In this document: in pieces, positions 26,633-36,041 of the stretch | Position numbering within the stretch: position 1 is the stretch's first letter | Layout: each line of letters starts with the position of its first letter | Source: Thalassomonas sp. RHCl1 | GTDB taxonomy: Bacteria > Pseudomonadota > Gammaproteobacteria > Enterobacterales > Alteromonadaceae | Assembly (NCBI RefSeq): GCF_947387555.1 | Contig: NZ_CANDNZ010000017.1 | Span: forward strand, 1 to 64,000 | Direction of reading: 5' to 3' | Length of the DNA stretch: 64,000 nucleotides | The notes under the pieces: model-generated | Seen by the model: only the letters and a program-made list of their open reading frames with translations | Databases searched by the model: none | Told to the model about the DNA's origin: nothing | Translations under genes and position numbers: made by a program

Positions 26633-27775
26633 TTAGCGCCTGTACACTTGCTGGCCCCGGATCCAAGTGCCGGAAACCGTCAAATTCTCATCCAGCAATA
26701 CCAGATTGGCTGCCGCCCCCGCCTTAATCACGCCTAGACTCACTTGCCCGAGATAATCAGCGGGATAACGGCTGGCCATGGCAATGGCTTCTTCCAGCTC
26801 AAGCCCAAGCAAATCATGGCTGTTACGCACCGCTGTCGCCATATCTAATACCGAGCCCGCCAGCTCTCCGGTAGTGGATGTTAACTTGCCCTGATTTAAG
26901 GTGACTTTACGATCAAAAAAAGCAAATTCCGTTTGCTCTGTACCCACCGGTGACATGGCATCTGTGACCAGGAAAATCTTACCTTTAGGCTTAGTTTTTA
27001 ACGCCAGTTGGCAACTCACCTTATCGACATGAAAACCGTCAACAATCAAGCCGCAGCTGGCATTATCGTTCATCAATGCGCAGCCGACCATGCCGGGTTC
27101 ACGCCCCTGTAAGGGGGACATGGCATTAAATAAATGGGTAAAACCATCGGCGCCGACATCAACGGCCTGTTGCGCCTTGAGATAATCGGCATTGCTATGG
27201 CCGAGGCAAACCTTAACTCCCAGTGCGACCAGGCGGCGAATATCTTGTGCCGCAACGGTTTCCGGCGCCAGGGTGATCATGATCTGCCCGAGATCTTTAC
27301 GGGCATATAGCCGCCATTCGCCCTCGGAAATTTTTCGAATAAACTGTTCGCTATGGGCGCCTTTTTTGCCCTCGGATAAATGGGGCCCTTCAAAGTGAAT
27401 GCCGATAATCCCGGGCACTTTTTCTTTCAGCGCCTGCGCCACGGCATCGGCTGCCCGCTCCATAATGGCTAATTTATCGGTGATCAGGGTAGGTAACATC
27501 GCAGTGGTGCCAAAACGGGCATGGGCCGAGGCCATAGTCCTTAGTGCCGCCGCATCAGGCTGGTTATTAAAAAGCACACCACCGCCGCCGTTGACCTGCA
27601 AATCAACAAAACCCGGGACAAGCAGGCCATCGGCAAAAGCATCGGCAGCAGCCGTCTCCCTGTCAATGGCAATTATTTTTCCCTGCTCCAGGGTCAGGAC
27701 ACGATTTTCCAGATAGCGAAAACCGTCAAACACCCGCCGGGCATGTAAGCGGAAACCTTTTAACTTGGCATACAT
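26633..27775 (-). CDS. nagA: N-acetylglucosamine-6-phosphate deacetylase
   Basis: 380 residues from ATG 27775, which has AAGGA 8 nt upstream; a longer frame to 27880 would overlap nagK and adds an unrelated 35 residues. Amidohydrolase fold with metal and substrate motifs DLQVNGGGG, HFEGPHL (Glu), LGHSNADY (His), THLFNAMSPLQGREPG (His) and LVTDAMSPVG (catalytic Asp). It converts GlcNAc-6-P to glucosamine-6-P plus acetate. It follows nagK by 49 bp in the same transcript. No nagB deaminase or transporter is present locally. Confidence 0.95.
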   Translation of the reverse strand: MYAKLKGFRLHARRVFDGFRYLENRVLTLEQGKIIAIDRETAAADAFADGLLVPGFVDLQVNGGGGVLFNNQPDAAALRTMASAHARFGTTAMLPTLITDKLAIMERAADAVAQALKEKVPGIIGIHFEGPHLSEGKKGAHSEQFIRKISEGEWRLYARKDLGQIMITLAPETVAAQDIRRLVALGVKVCLGHSNADYLKAQQAVDVGADGFTHLFNAMSPLQGREPGMVGCALMNDNASCGLIVDGFHVDKVSCQLALKTKPKGKIFLVTDAMSPVGTEQTEFAFFDRKVTLNQGKLTSTTGELAGSVLDMATAVRNSHDLLGLELEEAIAMASRYPADYLGQVSLGVIKAGAAANLVLLDENLTVSGTWIRGQQVYRR

Positions 27776-27824
27776 GTCAATATCCTTGGTACAACCTTTA
27801 CCTGTCAGGCAAGCGGATGAAAAA

Positions 27825-28733
27825 CTAAGCCGAAGCAGCCTGTTGCCGGGCACCCTGCTGTTGTGCGTAAAGCACCGCACCTATTTCCGCCGGCCACACC
27901 GGCAAGGTCAGCATTTTCTGGACATCTTGTGCCAGCCAGGGTACCAGGCGAACCGCCAGTCCCCCCACCAGGGATAATCTCGGCGCTTTATCCTGCCACA
28001 GCTTTCTCGCTAACTGGTTGAGGTAACCGGCGCCTTCATTCACTATCGCCAGGGCCATGGCATCCCCCTGCTCCGCCGCATCAAACACTAAGTTGGCCAG
28101 CTGGGCATAAAAAGTGGCCGGTTTTCCAACCACAAGCTCCACCAGGGCGATAGTGTCCTTACAGCCTAAGGTATCCAGCACTTGCTGGTTTAAACAACTC
28201 TTTTGGGTTAAACCGTCAAGGGACTGCAAAACTTTCGTCACCAGCTGCAAACCGAACCAGGAGCCGCTGGCGATATCCCCCTGGGGAAAACCATGCCCCC
28301 CCAGCATCAGGGACTGACCGTCAACACTGGAAAATCCGCATGAGCCGGTGCCTGTGACTATGACGGCGCCATCCGCGCCGTTATGTGCTCCTAAACAGGC
28401 AATCAGCAGATCATTGGTCAGGTACATTTGCTGAAACGGATTTTGCCAATGCAACATTTGCTCAAGTAAACCCGGCAAATTCATGCCCGCCAGCCCGGCC
28501 CCCGTGATCAGCCGTTGCAACGGATAATCCGTCATGCCGGCATCCGCCAGCGCCAGCCGGGCAGAATCAACAATGGACGTCGTGGCCTGCTCAAAACCAT
28601 GAAGCGGATTCGCCGGTCCCGACAGGCCCTGCCCCAATATATCCAGGTTAGCCGACATCAGTACGGCTTTGCACTTGCTGCCTCCGCCGTCGATGCCTAA
28701 ATACAATTGCTGATCATCTTTGATAGCAGACAT
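27825..28733 (-). CDS. nagK: N-acetylglucosamine (or glucosamine) kinase, BadF/BadG family
   Basis: 302-residue sugar kinase of the ASKHA fold. Phosphate-binding loop GIDGGGSKCKAVL at the N terminus and second ATP loop VTGTGSCGFS in the middle. In marine gammaproteobacteria such kinases phosphorylate GlcNAc taken up without a PTS, and the product feeds NagA next door. The sequence cannot separate GlcNAc from GlcN as substrate. GGAG lies 5 nt before the ATG. Confidence 0.85.
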   Translation of the reverse strand: MSAIKDDQQLYLGIDGGGSKCKAVLMSANLDILGQGLSGPANPLHGFEQATTSIVDSARLALADAGMTDYPLQRLITGAGLAGMNLPGLLEQMLHWQNPFQQMYLTNDLLIACLGAHNGADGAVIVTGTGSCGFSSVDGQSLMLGGHGFPQGDIASGSWFGLQLVTKVLQSLDGLTQKSCLNQQVLDTLGCKDTIALVELVVGKPATFYAQLANLVFDAAEQGDAMALAIVNEGAGYLNQLARKLWQDKAPRLSLVGGLAVRLVPWLAQDVQKMLTLPVWPAEIGAVLYAQQQGARQQAASA

Positions 28734-28775
28734 CCTCTCTCCACAGTAGAAAATTCATGAGAAAATCAGCGAAAA

Positions 28776-28849
28776 AATCGATAATAATCGATTAAGAAAA
28801 GCGCTTTGATTTTTGTTCTTTATACCATATAGGGTGCAGTAGTGTACTG
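28776..28849 (-). promoter_or_regulatory. Candidate operators upstream of nagK-nagA
   Basis: Three dyads lie within 75 bp: AATCGAT-AATA-ATCGATT (28776-28793), AAAGCGCTTT (28798-28807, with the central CG typical of LacI-family sites), and CAGTA-GTG-TACTG (28837-28849). Any of them could bind a NagR/NagC-type repressor; no regulator gene is adjacent. Confidence 0.4.
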
Positions 28850-28920
28850 ATTGAAAATAATTAAACGAGAAAAATTTACTAAATCCTGACAATTTTTACG
28901 GATATCATGCGGCTTAAGGC

Positions 28921-28954
28921 AAAAAAAAGCGCGTAATCTGCTGTTACGCGCTTT
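28921..28954 (-). terminator. Rho-independent terminator of pgi
   Basis: Perfect 11-bp stem AAAGCGCGTAA/TTACGCGCTTT with a 7-nt loop. On the minus strand it runs into eight T residues, about 33 bp beyond the pgi stop. Confidence 0.93.
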
Positions 28955-28986
28955 CTACCGCCGGTTTTTAAACAAAACCTTACAGG

Positions 28987-30630
28987 TTATTGGCTGGCTT
29001 TTTTATAAAAGCGCAGCAGGTTTTCGGTAGAACAGTCGTGGCCGGGATCTATGGTATCACTTTCCAGCTCATGCTGGATCTTCGCCGCCAGTCCCTTGCC
29101 TAATTCCACACCCCATTGGTCAAACGAGCAGATCTGCAGGACGATGCCCTGCACGAAAATTTTATGCTCGTACAAAGCGATTAAGCTGCCCAAAGTGGTC
29201 GGGTCGATACGTTTTAACAGCAAGGTATTGGTAGGACGATTGCCCTTATGCACCTTATGGGGGGCAACGGTATCGATATAGGCATCGGTTCTGCCTTTGG
29301 CTTTAAGATCTGCCCTGACCTGCGCTTCGTCAACGCCGGTCATCAGCGCCTGGGTCTGGGCAAAGAAGTTTGACATCAGGGTTTCATGATGGCCTTTTAC
29401 CGGGGTAACACTGGCCACAGAACCGATAAAGTCAGCGGGCACTACATTATTGCTTTGATGCAGATACTGGTAAAAAGCATGCTGGCCGTTAATGCCTAGC
29501 TCTCCCCAGATAGAAGGCACAGTGGCATAGTCTACTTCATCGCCGTCCCAGGTCACCGACTTACCGTTACTTTCCATTTCCGCCTGCTGCAAATAAGCAG
29601 ATAACATATGTAAGGTTTGATCATAAGGTAAAATCGCCTGGGATCTCGCTCCCAGGAAAGTGGTGTTCCAGACGCTGAGCAAAGCCATGATCACCGGCAT
29701 ATTCTGAGCCATCGGTGCAGAAAGAAAGTGCTGGTCCATTTCATGGGCGCCATCGAGCAAGGCACGGAACTGATCAAAACCGAGATCCAACGCAATCGGC
29801 AAACCTATCGCCGACCACAGGGAAAAACGTCCGCCGACCCAGTCCCACATATCAAAAATATTGTCCGCCTGGATGCCAAAGCTCATGGCATTTTCTTTAT
29901 TGGCGGTTACGGCAACAAAATGTTTGGCCACCGATTTTTCATCAAAAGAAGAGGATGTCAGCCAGTTAATCGCGGTGCGGGCATTGGTCATAGTTTCCGT
30001 GGTGGTAAAAGTTTTTGACGAGACGATAAATAAAACTTTTTCCGGATCCAGCGGACGCAGGATTTCCACGATTTGCGCGCCGTCGACATTAGAGACGTAA
30101 TGGACATTGACGCTGTTGTCGCTGTAATGCTTTAACGCCTCGGTCACCATTTGCGGGCCAAGATTAGAGCCGCCGACGCCGATATTGACGATATCGGTAA
30201 TGCGCTTACCGGAGTAACCGAGCCAGTGTCCCTGGCGCACCTTATTGACAAAGGCTTCCATTTTCGCCAGCTGCTGCTGGACATGGTCGGTTACGTTTTC
30301 ACCGTCCACCACCAAAGGCTCGTCGCTGTGGCGTCTTAAGGCGGTATGTAATACCGCCCTGTGTTCGGTTTTATTGATTTTTTCACCGCTGAACATTTTT
30401 TCACGCCAAGCCGTCACTTCGGTTTCTTCGGCGAGTTTCAGCAGGGTTGCCATGGTTTCGTCATCGATCAGGTTTTTCGAATAATCCAGCAGCAATCTAG
30501 GCAACTCAATGGAGAATTTATCAAAACGTTTACTGTCTTCAGCAAATAATGTGTTCATGTGCTGAGACTTTTTATCTTGAGCAAGCTGGTTTAATTTTTT
30601 CCAGCTGGCTAATGTTTGGCGAGCTAACAT
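28987..30630 (-). CDS. pgi: Glucose-6-phosphate isomerase
   Basis: 547 residues from ATG 30630 (AGGA 8 nt upstream; TTG at 30636 is less likely). Signature motifs VSSKTFTTTETMTNA and GGRFSLWSAIGLP, and the C-terminal GVELGKGLAAKI. It interconverts glucose-6-P and fructose-6-P. The neighbouring nag genes feed fructose-6-P once glucosamine-6-P is deaminated, so co-location is metabolically sensible, but a strong terminator separates the transcripts. Confidence 0.97.
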   Translation of the reverse strand: MLARQTLASWKKLNQLAQDKKSQHMNTLFAEDSKRFDKFSIELPRLLLDYSKNLIDDETMATLLKLAEETEVTAWREKMFSGEKINKTEHRAVLHTALRRHSDEPLVVDGENVTDHVQQQLAKMEAFVNKVRQGHWLGYSGKRITDIVNIGVGGSNLGPQMVTEALKHYSDNSVNVHYVSNVDGAQIVEILRPLDPEKVLFIVSSKTFTTTETMTNARTAINWLTSSSFDEKSVAKHFVAVTANKENAMSFGIQADNIFDMWDWVGGRFSLWSAIGLPIALDLGFDQFRALLDGAHEMDQHFLSAPMAQNMPVIMALLSVWNTTFLGARSQAILPYDQTLHMLSAYLQQAEMESNGKSVTWDGDEVDYATVPSIWGELGINGQHAFYQYLHQSNNVVPADFIGSVASVTPVKGHHETLMSNFFAQTQALMTGVDEAQVRADLKAKGRTDAYIDTVAPHKVHKGNRPTNTLLLKRIDPTTLGSLIALYEHKIFVQGIVLQICSFDQWGVELGKGLAAKIQHELESDTIDPGHDCSTENLLRFYKKASQ

Positions 30631-30966
30631 ATTCAATCCTATAGTGCTTTAAGCTGATATTTGATCATGCTGCTTATCCGGCAACTACAAACGGTCAATA
30701 AGCAGGGATGACAAAACGACATTTCCTGACACAAGTGTCAAGATTTTAATGATATCACAAGTTTTCCGGGTTCTTGAATTTTTATCTTGTATTAATTATC
30801 CGATAAGATTCGTAAACCCTCCACCCCTTATTGCCCCTTTATCCGGCAGAGGTTTGGCGGCTACTGCAACGGCTGAAAATGCCGTTATCCATCACGGCGT
30901 TATCAATAGCGTGAAATGCCCGAGCAGAAATAAAACGAAAAAGTCGCGGATAAAGGCAGGCAGAAT
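30631..30966. other. Intergenic region between pgi and the RND regulator gene
   Basis: 336 bp without a credible gene. It contains the pgi promoter region and a small stem-loop AACGGC-TGAAAAT-GCCGTT (30868-30886) that may end the convergent-facing tetR transcript, though no T-run follows. Confidence 0.45.
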
Positions 30967-31596
30967 TTATTGCGGCGCATAGGCCCGGATAAACATGGCG
31001 ACGCTTGAGCAGATATAATCGTCAATTTCTTCCGGGGTCAGTTGTTTGCTGGTATTAAATTCAATCCTTAACCAGGCCTCGCCTTTGAGCATAGTTAAAA
31101 ACTGCACCGCCGCATGATGAGGGTTGGCAATCGACAAGGCCTTTTTTTCATCCAGCAGCGCCATCAGTTTGGCCACTTCCGTGGTTAAACGCTCCGGCCC
31201 GGCATGATAAAACAATTCCGACAGCTGGGGATAAGTCTTGGATTCATAGGCACATATTTTATGCACCGCCAGGGTTTCCTTGGCAATGAGCATGGAAAAA
31301 AAGCGTTTCGCCACCGCCAGCAAGGTGACATTGACATCCGAGAAGTCTTCCAGGGAAAAGTCCAGCATACGGTAAGAGTCGCATTTTTGCTCAATCGCCG
31401 CAGCAAACAAGTCGTCTTTACTGCCAAAATGACTATAAACCGTTTGCTTTGATACATCTGCCTGCCTGGCGATAAGATCCATGCTGGTAGTGGCATAACC
31501 TTTTTCGGTAAACAGCTCGGTGGCAGCGTCCAATATCTGTTTGCGCTTGGTTTCATTCTTACTGCGATTTTTTTGCATCTGTAATCCCATCGACAT
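30967..31596 (-). CDS. TetR/AcrR family repressor of the adjacent RND pump
   Basis: 209 residues with a basic N terminus (QKNRSKNETKRKQ) and a canonical helix-turn-helix (ILDAATELFTEKGYATTSMDLIARQADVSKQTVYSHFGSKDDLF, about residues 20-63). The C-terminal half resembles TetR_C domains that bind drugs. It is divergent from the RND genes with two matching palindromes between them, so local repression is the likely role. Start may be ATG 31596, 31590 or 31578. Confidence 0.88.
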   Translation of the reverse strand: MSMGLQMQKNRSKNETKRKQILDAATELFTEKGYATTSMDLIARQADVSKQTVYSHFGSKDDLFAAAIEQKCDSYRMLDFSLEDFSDVNVTLLAVAKRFFSMLIAKETLAVHKICAYESKTYPQLSELFYHAGPERLTTEVAKLMALLDEKKALSIANPHHAAVQFLTMLKGEAWLRIEFNTSKQLTPEEIDDYICSSVAMFIRAYAPQ

Positions 31597-31637
31597 CTTC
31601 GCCGGCTATTCTACCAAAAGATACCAGTCTAACAAAA

Positions 31638-31682
31638 TAGACTAGACAGTCTAGCAAGTTAAAACTAGACTATACAGTCTAG
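31638..31682. promoter_or_regulatory. Two near-identical TetR-type operators in the tetR-RND divergent promoter
   Basis: TAGACTAGACAGTCTAG (31638-31654) and TAGACTATACAGTCTAG (31666-31682) differ at one base. Each has the form TAGAC-N6-GTCTA, and the starts are 28 bp apart. The second lies in a longer perfect dyad AAACTAGAC/GTCTAGTTT (31662-31685). A further GTCTA half-site lies at 31627. Confidence 0.75.
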
Positions 31683-31711
31683 TTTGATTTAATGATACAA
31701 CAAGGTTAGCC

Positions 31712-32878
31712 ATGTTTTCCCTGAAAAGCTCAAGGTACCGCCACGGACTGTTTTTTGCCTTAATAAATCTGATGCTGTTATTGGTCTTATCCGGCTGCAA
31801 CGATGCCGAACAGGCAGAAGCAGGAGCCACCATCCACAGCGCCCGGATGTTGACCATAACACCACAAGCGGGTTACCCGCTGCAACGGGAATATATCGGC
31901 GAACTCACCACTAAACAACACACAGATCTCGGTTTTGAGTTCAGCGGCAAGATCAACAGCATAGCTTTTGACAGCGGCGATGAAGTCCGCCGCGGCGAAA
32001 TCCTGGCTCGCCAGGATACCGAGCTGTTAACGATCAAACACGCCGAGCTCGAGGCAAAAATCAAACAAAACAAGGCGCAAATCACCTTAAACCAGGCAAA
32101 CCTAAAGCGTATCAAATCGTTAATCAATAACGGTTATACTTCGGAGCAGAGCCTGGACGAGCTTAATGCCGAATACCAGGTATTGCAGGCGGGCCTGCAG
32201 GGATTAAACGCCAGCTTAAAAACCATAGAGTACCAGATAGAAAAGGCCAGCTTGATCGCCCCCTTTGATGCCACTATCGGCGAGCGCTTTTTATCTCAGG
32301 GGCAGGTACTTAACGCCGGCCAAGGTGCCTTTCGCCTGATAGCCAAAAACAACAATGAGATCTCCGTCGGCGTGCCTGCCAAACTGGCGGCCAGGCTCGA
32401 ACTTGGCCATACCTTCAGCGTAGAAATCAATGAAAACTTATCAGACGCCACCTTAATCGCCATCGGCAAACAAGTGGATAAAACCAACCGTACCGTACAA
32501 TTACGGCTATTGCCTCAGGAAAATACCAAAGGATTCAACGGCCAGCTGGTGCGGGTCAATATCAGGCAAGAGATCCAGAAAAGCGGCTACTGGCTGCCGT
32601 TGAGCGCCATCATCGACGGGGTGCGCGGCCAGTGGAACATTTACCTGGCGCAGCAGATCGGCGGCGGCCAATACCAAATCAAGGCGGCCACGGTTTCAGT
32701 ACTGCATACCACGGAAAATGACGCCTTTGTCAGCGGCCTGGAGGCAAACGAACACCTGGTCATCGCCGAAGGTCTACACAGATATGTCCCGGGACAGATC
32801 ATCAACAAACACCAGGGGACGCTGGCCCTTAAAACCAATTCCCAGCAAGCCAAGCAAGAAAAGGCCGGTACCCTATGA
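31712..32878 (+). CDS. RND efflux periplasmic adaptor lipoprotein
   Basis: 388-residue membrane-fusion protein with a lipobox LSGC (Cys29). It then shows the usual adaptor order: beta-strand/lipoyl half (GEILARQDTELL), a coiled-coil hairpin (about 105-165), second lipoyl half (ASLIAPFDATIGERFLSQGQ), and beta-barrel domain. It links the RND pump encoded next to an outer-membrane channel, none of which is in this cluster. AAGG lies 7 nt before the ATG. The stop overlaps the next start by 4 bp. Confidence 0.92.
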   Translation: MFSLKSSRYRHGLFFALINLMLLLVLSGCNDAEQAEAGATIHSARMLTITPQAGYPLQREYIGELTTKQHTDLGFEFSGKINSIAFDSGDEVRRGEILARQDTELLTIKHAELEAKIKQNKAQITLNQANLKRIKSLINNGYTSEQSLDELNAEYQVLQAGLQGLNASLKTIEYQIEKASLIAPFDATIGERFLSQGQVLNAGQGAFRLIAKNNNEISVGVPAKLAARLELGHTFSVEINENLSDATLIAIGKQVDKTNRTVQLRLLPQENTKGFNGQLVRVNIRQEIQKSGYWLPLSAIIDGVRGQWNIYLAQQIGGGQYQIKAATVSVLHTTENDAFVSGLEANEHLVIAEGLHRYVPGQIINKHQGTLALKTNSQQAKQEKAGTL

Positions 32879-35800
32879 TCCGTTCTTTTGTTAAAAATGG
32901 CCGTTTGATGTCACTGGTGATAGTGCTGCTGATCGTTTCCGGCCTGGCCGCCCTGTCCACCTTACCGCGCACCGAAGATCCGAGAATACAAAACCGGGTC
33001 GCCAGTGTGATCACATATATGCCGGGCGCCAGCGCCGAGCGCATTGAAGTATTGATCAGCGAAAAAATCGAACAGAAGCTGCGTAAGCTCTCGGAAATCA
33101 ACCTGATCACTTCCGTCTCCCGCCCGGGCATTTCCGTGGTACAGCTGAAATTACAGGATGAAATCAATCAACCTGAGCCCGTCTGGTCCAGGGTCCGGGA
33201 TCTGGTCAGCGATCTCGCGCCGCAATTACCCGCCAATATCGTGCCGCCTGTGCTGGAAACCGACCGGGGTTATGCCTATACCCAGTTGATTGCCCTGAAC
33301 TGGCAGGGAAATACCGAGATAGATATTGCCAGCCTGGGACGTTATGCCAATGAACTGCAAAACCGGCTGCGCACCGTCGGCGGCACCGATCTGGTCTCCA
33401 TTTTCGGCCAGGGGGAAGAAGAGATCCTGGTGGCAATAGACCAGGCACAAAGCAGCCGCTTAGGTTTGTCCGCGGCGCTGATTTCTGAAAAAATTCGCAG
33501 CGCCGATGCCAAGGTTGCCGCCGGCGCCCTGGTTAACCTGAATAACCAGATGCAGGTGGAATTAACCGGCGCCCTGGACACGGTAGAAAGGATCCGCAAT
33601 ATTCCCCTCAGGGACAATGACAACGGCTCGGTATTACGTTTAGGGGATATCGCCTCAGTGAAAAAAAGCCTGGCCTGGCCTGCCAGCGAAATCGCCCTGG
33701 TCAACGACCAGGCTTCCGTAGTGGTGGCAACCAGGATGTTGCCGGATCTACGCATAGATAAGTGGACACAAAGAGTCAACCAGCAGGTAGCAAACTTTGC
33801 CAAGGAGTTGCCCCAGAGCATTGAACTGGAAGTACTGTTTGATCAAAATACCTATACAGAGAAAAGACTCGGCGACCTCGTCACCAATATCAGCGTCGGT
33901 TTTATCCTGATTTCCCTGGTATTACTGGTCACCCTGGGCTGGCGCTCTGCCTTGATCGTCGCCGTTTCCCTGCCGTTAACCGTGTTATTTACCCTGGCAG
34001 TGATGAATTTTTACGGCCTGCCGATACACCAGATGTCGGTCACAGGTTTGGTGGTGGCTTTAGGCATCATGGTAGACAATGCCATTGTCATGACGGACAC
34101 CATACAGCAAAAACGCCAGCAGGGCATGCGCCGCCTGGACTCTGTCGGTTACGCCATCAAACATTTATGGTTGCCGCTGCTCGGCTCCAGCGTGACCACC
34201 ATTCTCGCCTTTATGCCCATCGTCCTGATGCCGGGTCCGGCAGGCGAGTTTGTCGGCGGTATTGCCTTAAGCGTGATTTTTTCCCTGATCGGCTCTTACC
34301 TGATCTCCCATACCATAGTGGCCGGACTGGCGGGACGTTTTATCAGCAAAGGCCAAAGCAACAGCCAAAGTTGGTACCGGGCAGGTATTGCCTTGCCGCG
34401 GCTGAGCCATGCCTTTCAAACAAGCCTGACCTGGGCGATAGAGCACAGGAAAACCACCATCATCACGGTTTTTTGCCTGCCGCTGCTGGGTTTTGTGCTT
34501 GCCAAACAGTTAAGCGAACAATTCTTCCCGCCCTCTGATCGGGACATGTTCCAGATAGAGCTGTTTTTACCGGCACAAAGCAGTATCAAACACACCCAAG
34601 CCGTCAGCCAGGAGGTCAGCCAGTATCTGTACCGACAGCAAGGCATAGAAAAAGTCCGCTGGTTTATCGGTAAAAATGCCCCCTCCTTCTACTACAATAT
34701 GCTGCCCACCAAAGACGGCCTGCAAAATTACGCCCAGGGCATGATCACCGCCAGCGATTTTAACTATGCCAACGCCCTGATCCCGCAAATTCAAACAGAA
34801 TTAGACAAATTGTTTCCCCAGGCACAGATCCTGGTGCGCAAACTGGAGCAGGGACCGCCGTTTAATGCCCCGGTGGAGCTGAGGATATTTGGCCCCAACC
34901 TGGATACCCTAAAAACCATAGGGGATGATATCCGCCAGCTGATGAGCACCACCAAGGACGTGATCCATAGCCGCTCAACCCTGCAGCCGGGTACCCCTAA
35001 GGTCTGGGTCCAGGCGGATGAAGAAGCAGTCGCCCTGGCGGGTTTATCTTTGACCAATATTGCCGGTCAGCTCAATACCACCTTAGCCGGTAATATCAAC
35101 GGCTCGGTGATCGAGGCAACCGAATCTATCCCGGTCAGGGTCAGGATAGACAATGGCGAACGCCGGGATATCACGGATCTCGCCAATATCCAGCTGCTCA
35201 GCAGTAACAGCGAGCAGGCGATCCCGCTGACGGCACTGGCAGAGTTGAAACTTAAACCCAGCCGGGGCGCTATTCCCCACAGGGACGGCGTAAGGGTTAA
35301 CGTGATTGAGGGTTATATCCGCGCCGGCGTCCTGCCTTCCGTGGTCCTGGCCCGGATACAGGAGAAAATGGCGCAGCAGCAATATCAGGTACCCGCCGGA
35401 TACTATATCGAAGTAGGAGGCGAGTCGGCGGAGCGTGACGAAGCGGTAGGAAAATTACTGGCCAGCGTCGGAGTGATCTTCACCTTACTGATCACTGTGG
35501 TGGTATTATCTTTTAACTCTTTCCGCCTCAGCGGCATCATTTTCCTGTCCGCCTTCCAGTCGGTGGGCCTGGGGCTGTTGAGCATTTATGTTTTTGACTA
35601 CCCCTTTGGTTTTACCGTGATCATCGGCCTGCTCGGCCTGATGGGACTGGCCATCAATGCCGCCATAGTGATCATCGCCGAATTAAAGTCGGACCCGGAT
35701 GCCGTGCGCGGCGACACCGGGGCAATCGTACGGGCGGTATTAAGCTGCACCCGGCATATCAGCTCCACCACCATTACTACGGTCGGCGGCTTCTTACCCC

Positions 35801-35979
35801 TGATATTGGCAGGCGGCGGTTTCTGGCCCCCGTTTGCGGTGGCGGTGGCCGGCGGTACGGTATTAACCACCTTGTTATCGTTTTTATTTGTCCCGGCCTT
35901 GTTTTCCCTGTTTAGCCAGAAGAGGGCATTCGAAACCTCGGAGCAAATTTCAAACGAGGCATTGACCGGCAATAGTTAA
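32875..35979 (+). CDS. RND efflux pump inner-membrane transporter (AcrB-like)
   Basis: 1034-residue proton/drug antiporter with 12 membrane helices in two halves and large periplasmic loops. The fourth helix carries GLVVALGIMVDNAIVMTDTI, with one Asp followed by Asn where AcrB has Asp-Asp. The short periplasmic N-terminal motif PRTEDPRIQNRVASV is typical of a sub-group common in marine gammaproteobacteria. Substrates unknown. Translationally coupled to the adaptor through a 4-bp overlap. Confidence 0.93.
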   Translation: MIRSFVKNGRLMSLVIVLLIVSGLAALSTLPRTEDPRIQNRVASVITYMPGASAERIEVLISEKIEQKLRKLSEINLITSVSRPGISVVQLKLQDEINQPEPVWSRVRDLVSDLAPQLPANIVPPVLETDRGYAYTQLIALNWQGNTEIDIASLGRYANELQNRLRTVGGTDLVSIFGQGEEEILVAIDQAQSSRLGLSAALISEKIRSADAKVAAGALVNLNNQMQVELTGALDTVERIRNIPLRDNDNGSVLRLGDIASVKKSLAWPASEIALVNDQASVVVATRMLPDLRIDKWTQRVNQQVANFAKELPQSIELEVLFDQNTYTEKRLGDLVTNISVGFILISLVLLVTLGWRSALIVAVSLPLTVLFTLAVMNFYGLPIHQMSVTGLVVALGIMVDNAIVMTDTIQQKRQQGMRRLDSVGYAIKHLWLPLLGSSVTTILAFMPIVLMPGPAGEFVGGIALSVIFSLIGSYLISHTIVAGLAGRFISKGQSNSQSWYRAGIALPRLSHAFQTSLTWAIEHRKTTIITVFCLPLLGFVLAKQLSEQFFPPSDRDMFQIELFLPAQSSIKHTQAVSQEVSQYLYRQQGIEKVRWFIGKNAPSFYYNMLPTKDGLQNYAQGMITASDFNYANALIPQIQTELDKLFPQAQILVRKLEQGPPFNAPVELRIFGPNLDTLKTIGDDIRQLMSTTKDVIHSRSTLQPGTPKVWVQADEEAVALAGLSLTNIAGQLNTTLAGNINGSVIEATESIPVRVRIDNGERRDITDLANIQLLSSNSEQAIPLTALAELKLKPSRGAIPHRDGVRVNVIEGYIRAGVLPSVVLARIQEKMAQQQYQVPAGYYIEVGGESAERDEAVGKLLASVGVIFTLLITVVVLSFNSFRLSGIIFLSAFQSVGLGLLSIYVFDYPFGFTVIIGLLGLMGLAINAAIVIIAELKSDPDAVRGDTGAIVRAVLSCTRHISSTTITTVGGFLPLILAGGGFWPPFAVAVAGGTVLTTLLSFLFVPALFSLFSQKRAFETSEQISNEALTGNS

Positions 35980-35980
35980 G

Positions 35981-36016
35981 AAAAAGGGCAGGCTAGCCAA
36001 ACGGCTTAGCCTGCCC
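35981..36016. terminator. Bidirectional terminator between the RND pump and the convergent gene
   Basis: GGGCAGGCTA/TAGCCTGCCC perfect stem, with inner GCC/GGC pairing. Five T residues follow on the minus strand and an AT-rich tract on the plus strand. Confidence 0.85.
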
Positions 36017-36041
36017 ATAATATTTTCTCCGTAAACAACCC

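Noticed and set aside
27776-27880. N-terminal extension of nagA to 27880
   Set aside because: It overlaps nagK, adds 35 residues that no NagA has, and the internal ATG 27775 has a good ribosome-binding site.
30749-30982. 77-residue open frame between pgi and tetR
   Set aside because: It overlaps the pgi promoter region and the tetR 3' end, with no family pattern and no ribosome-binding site.
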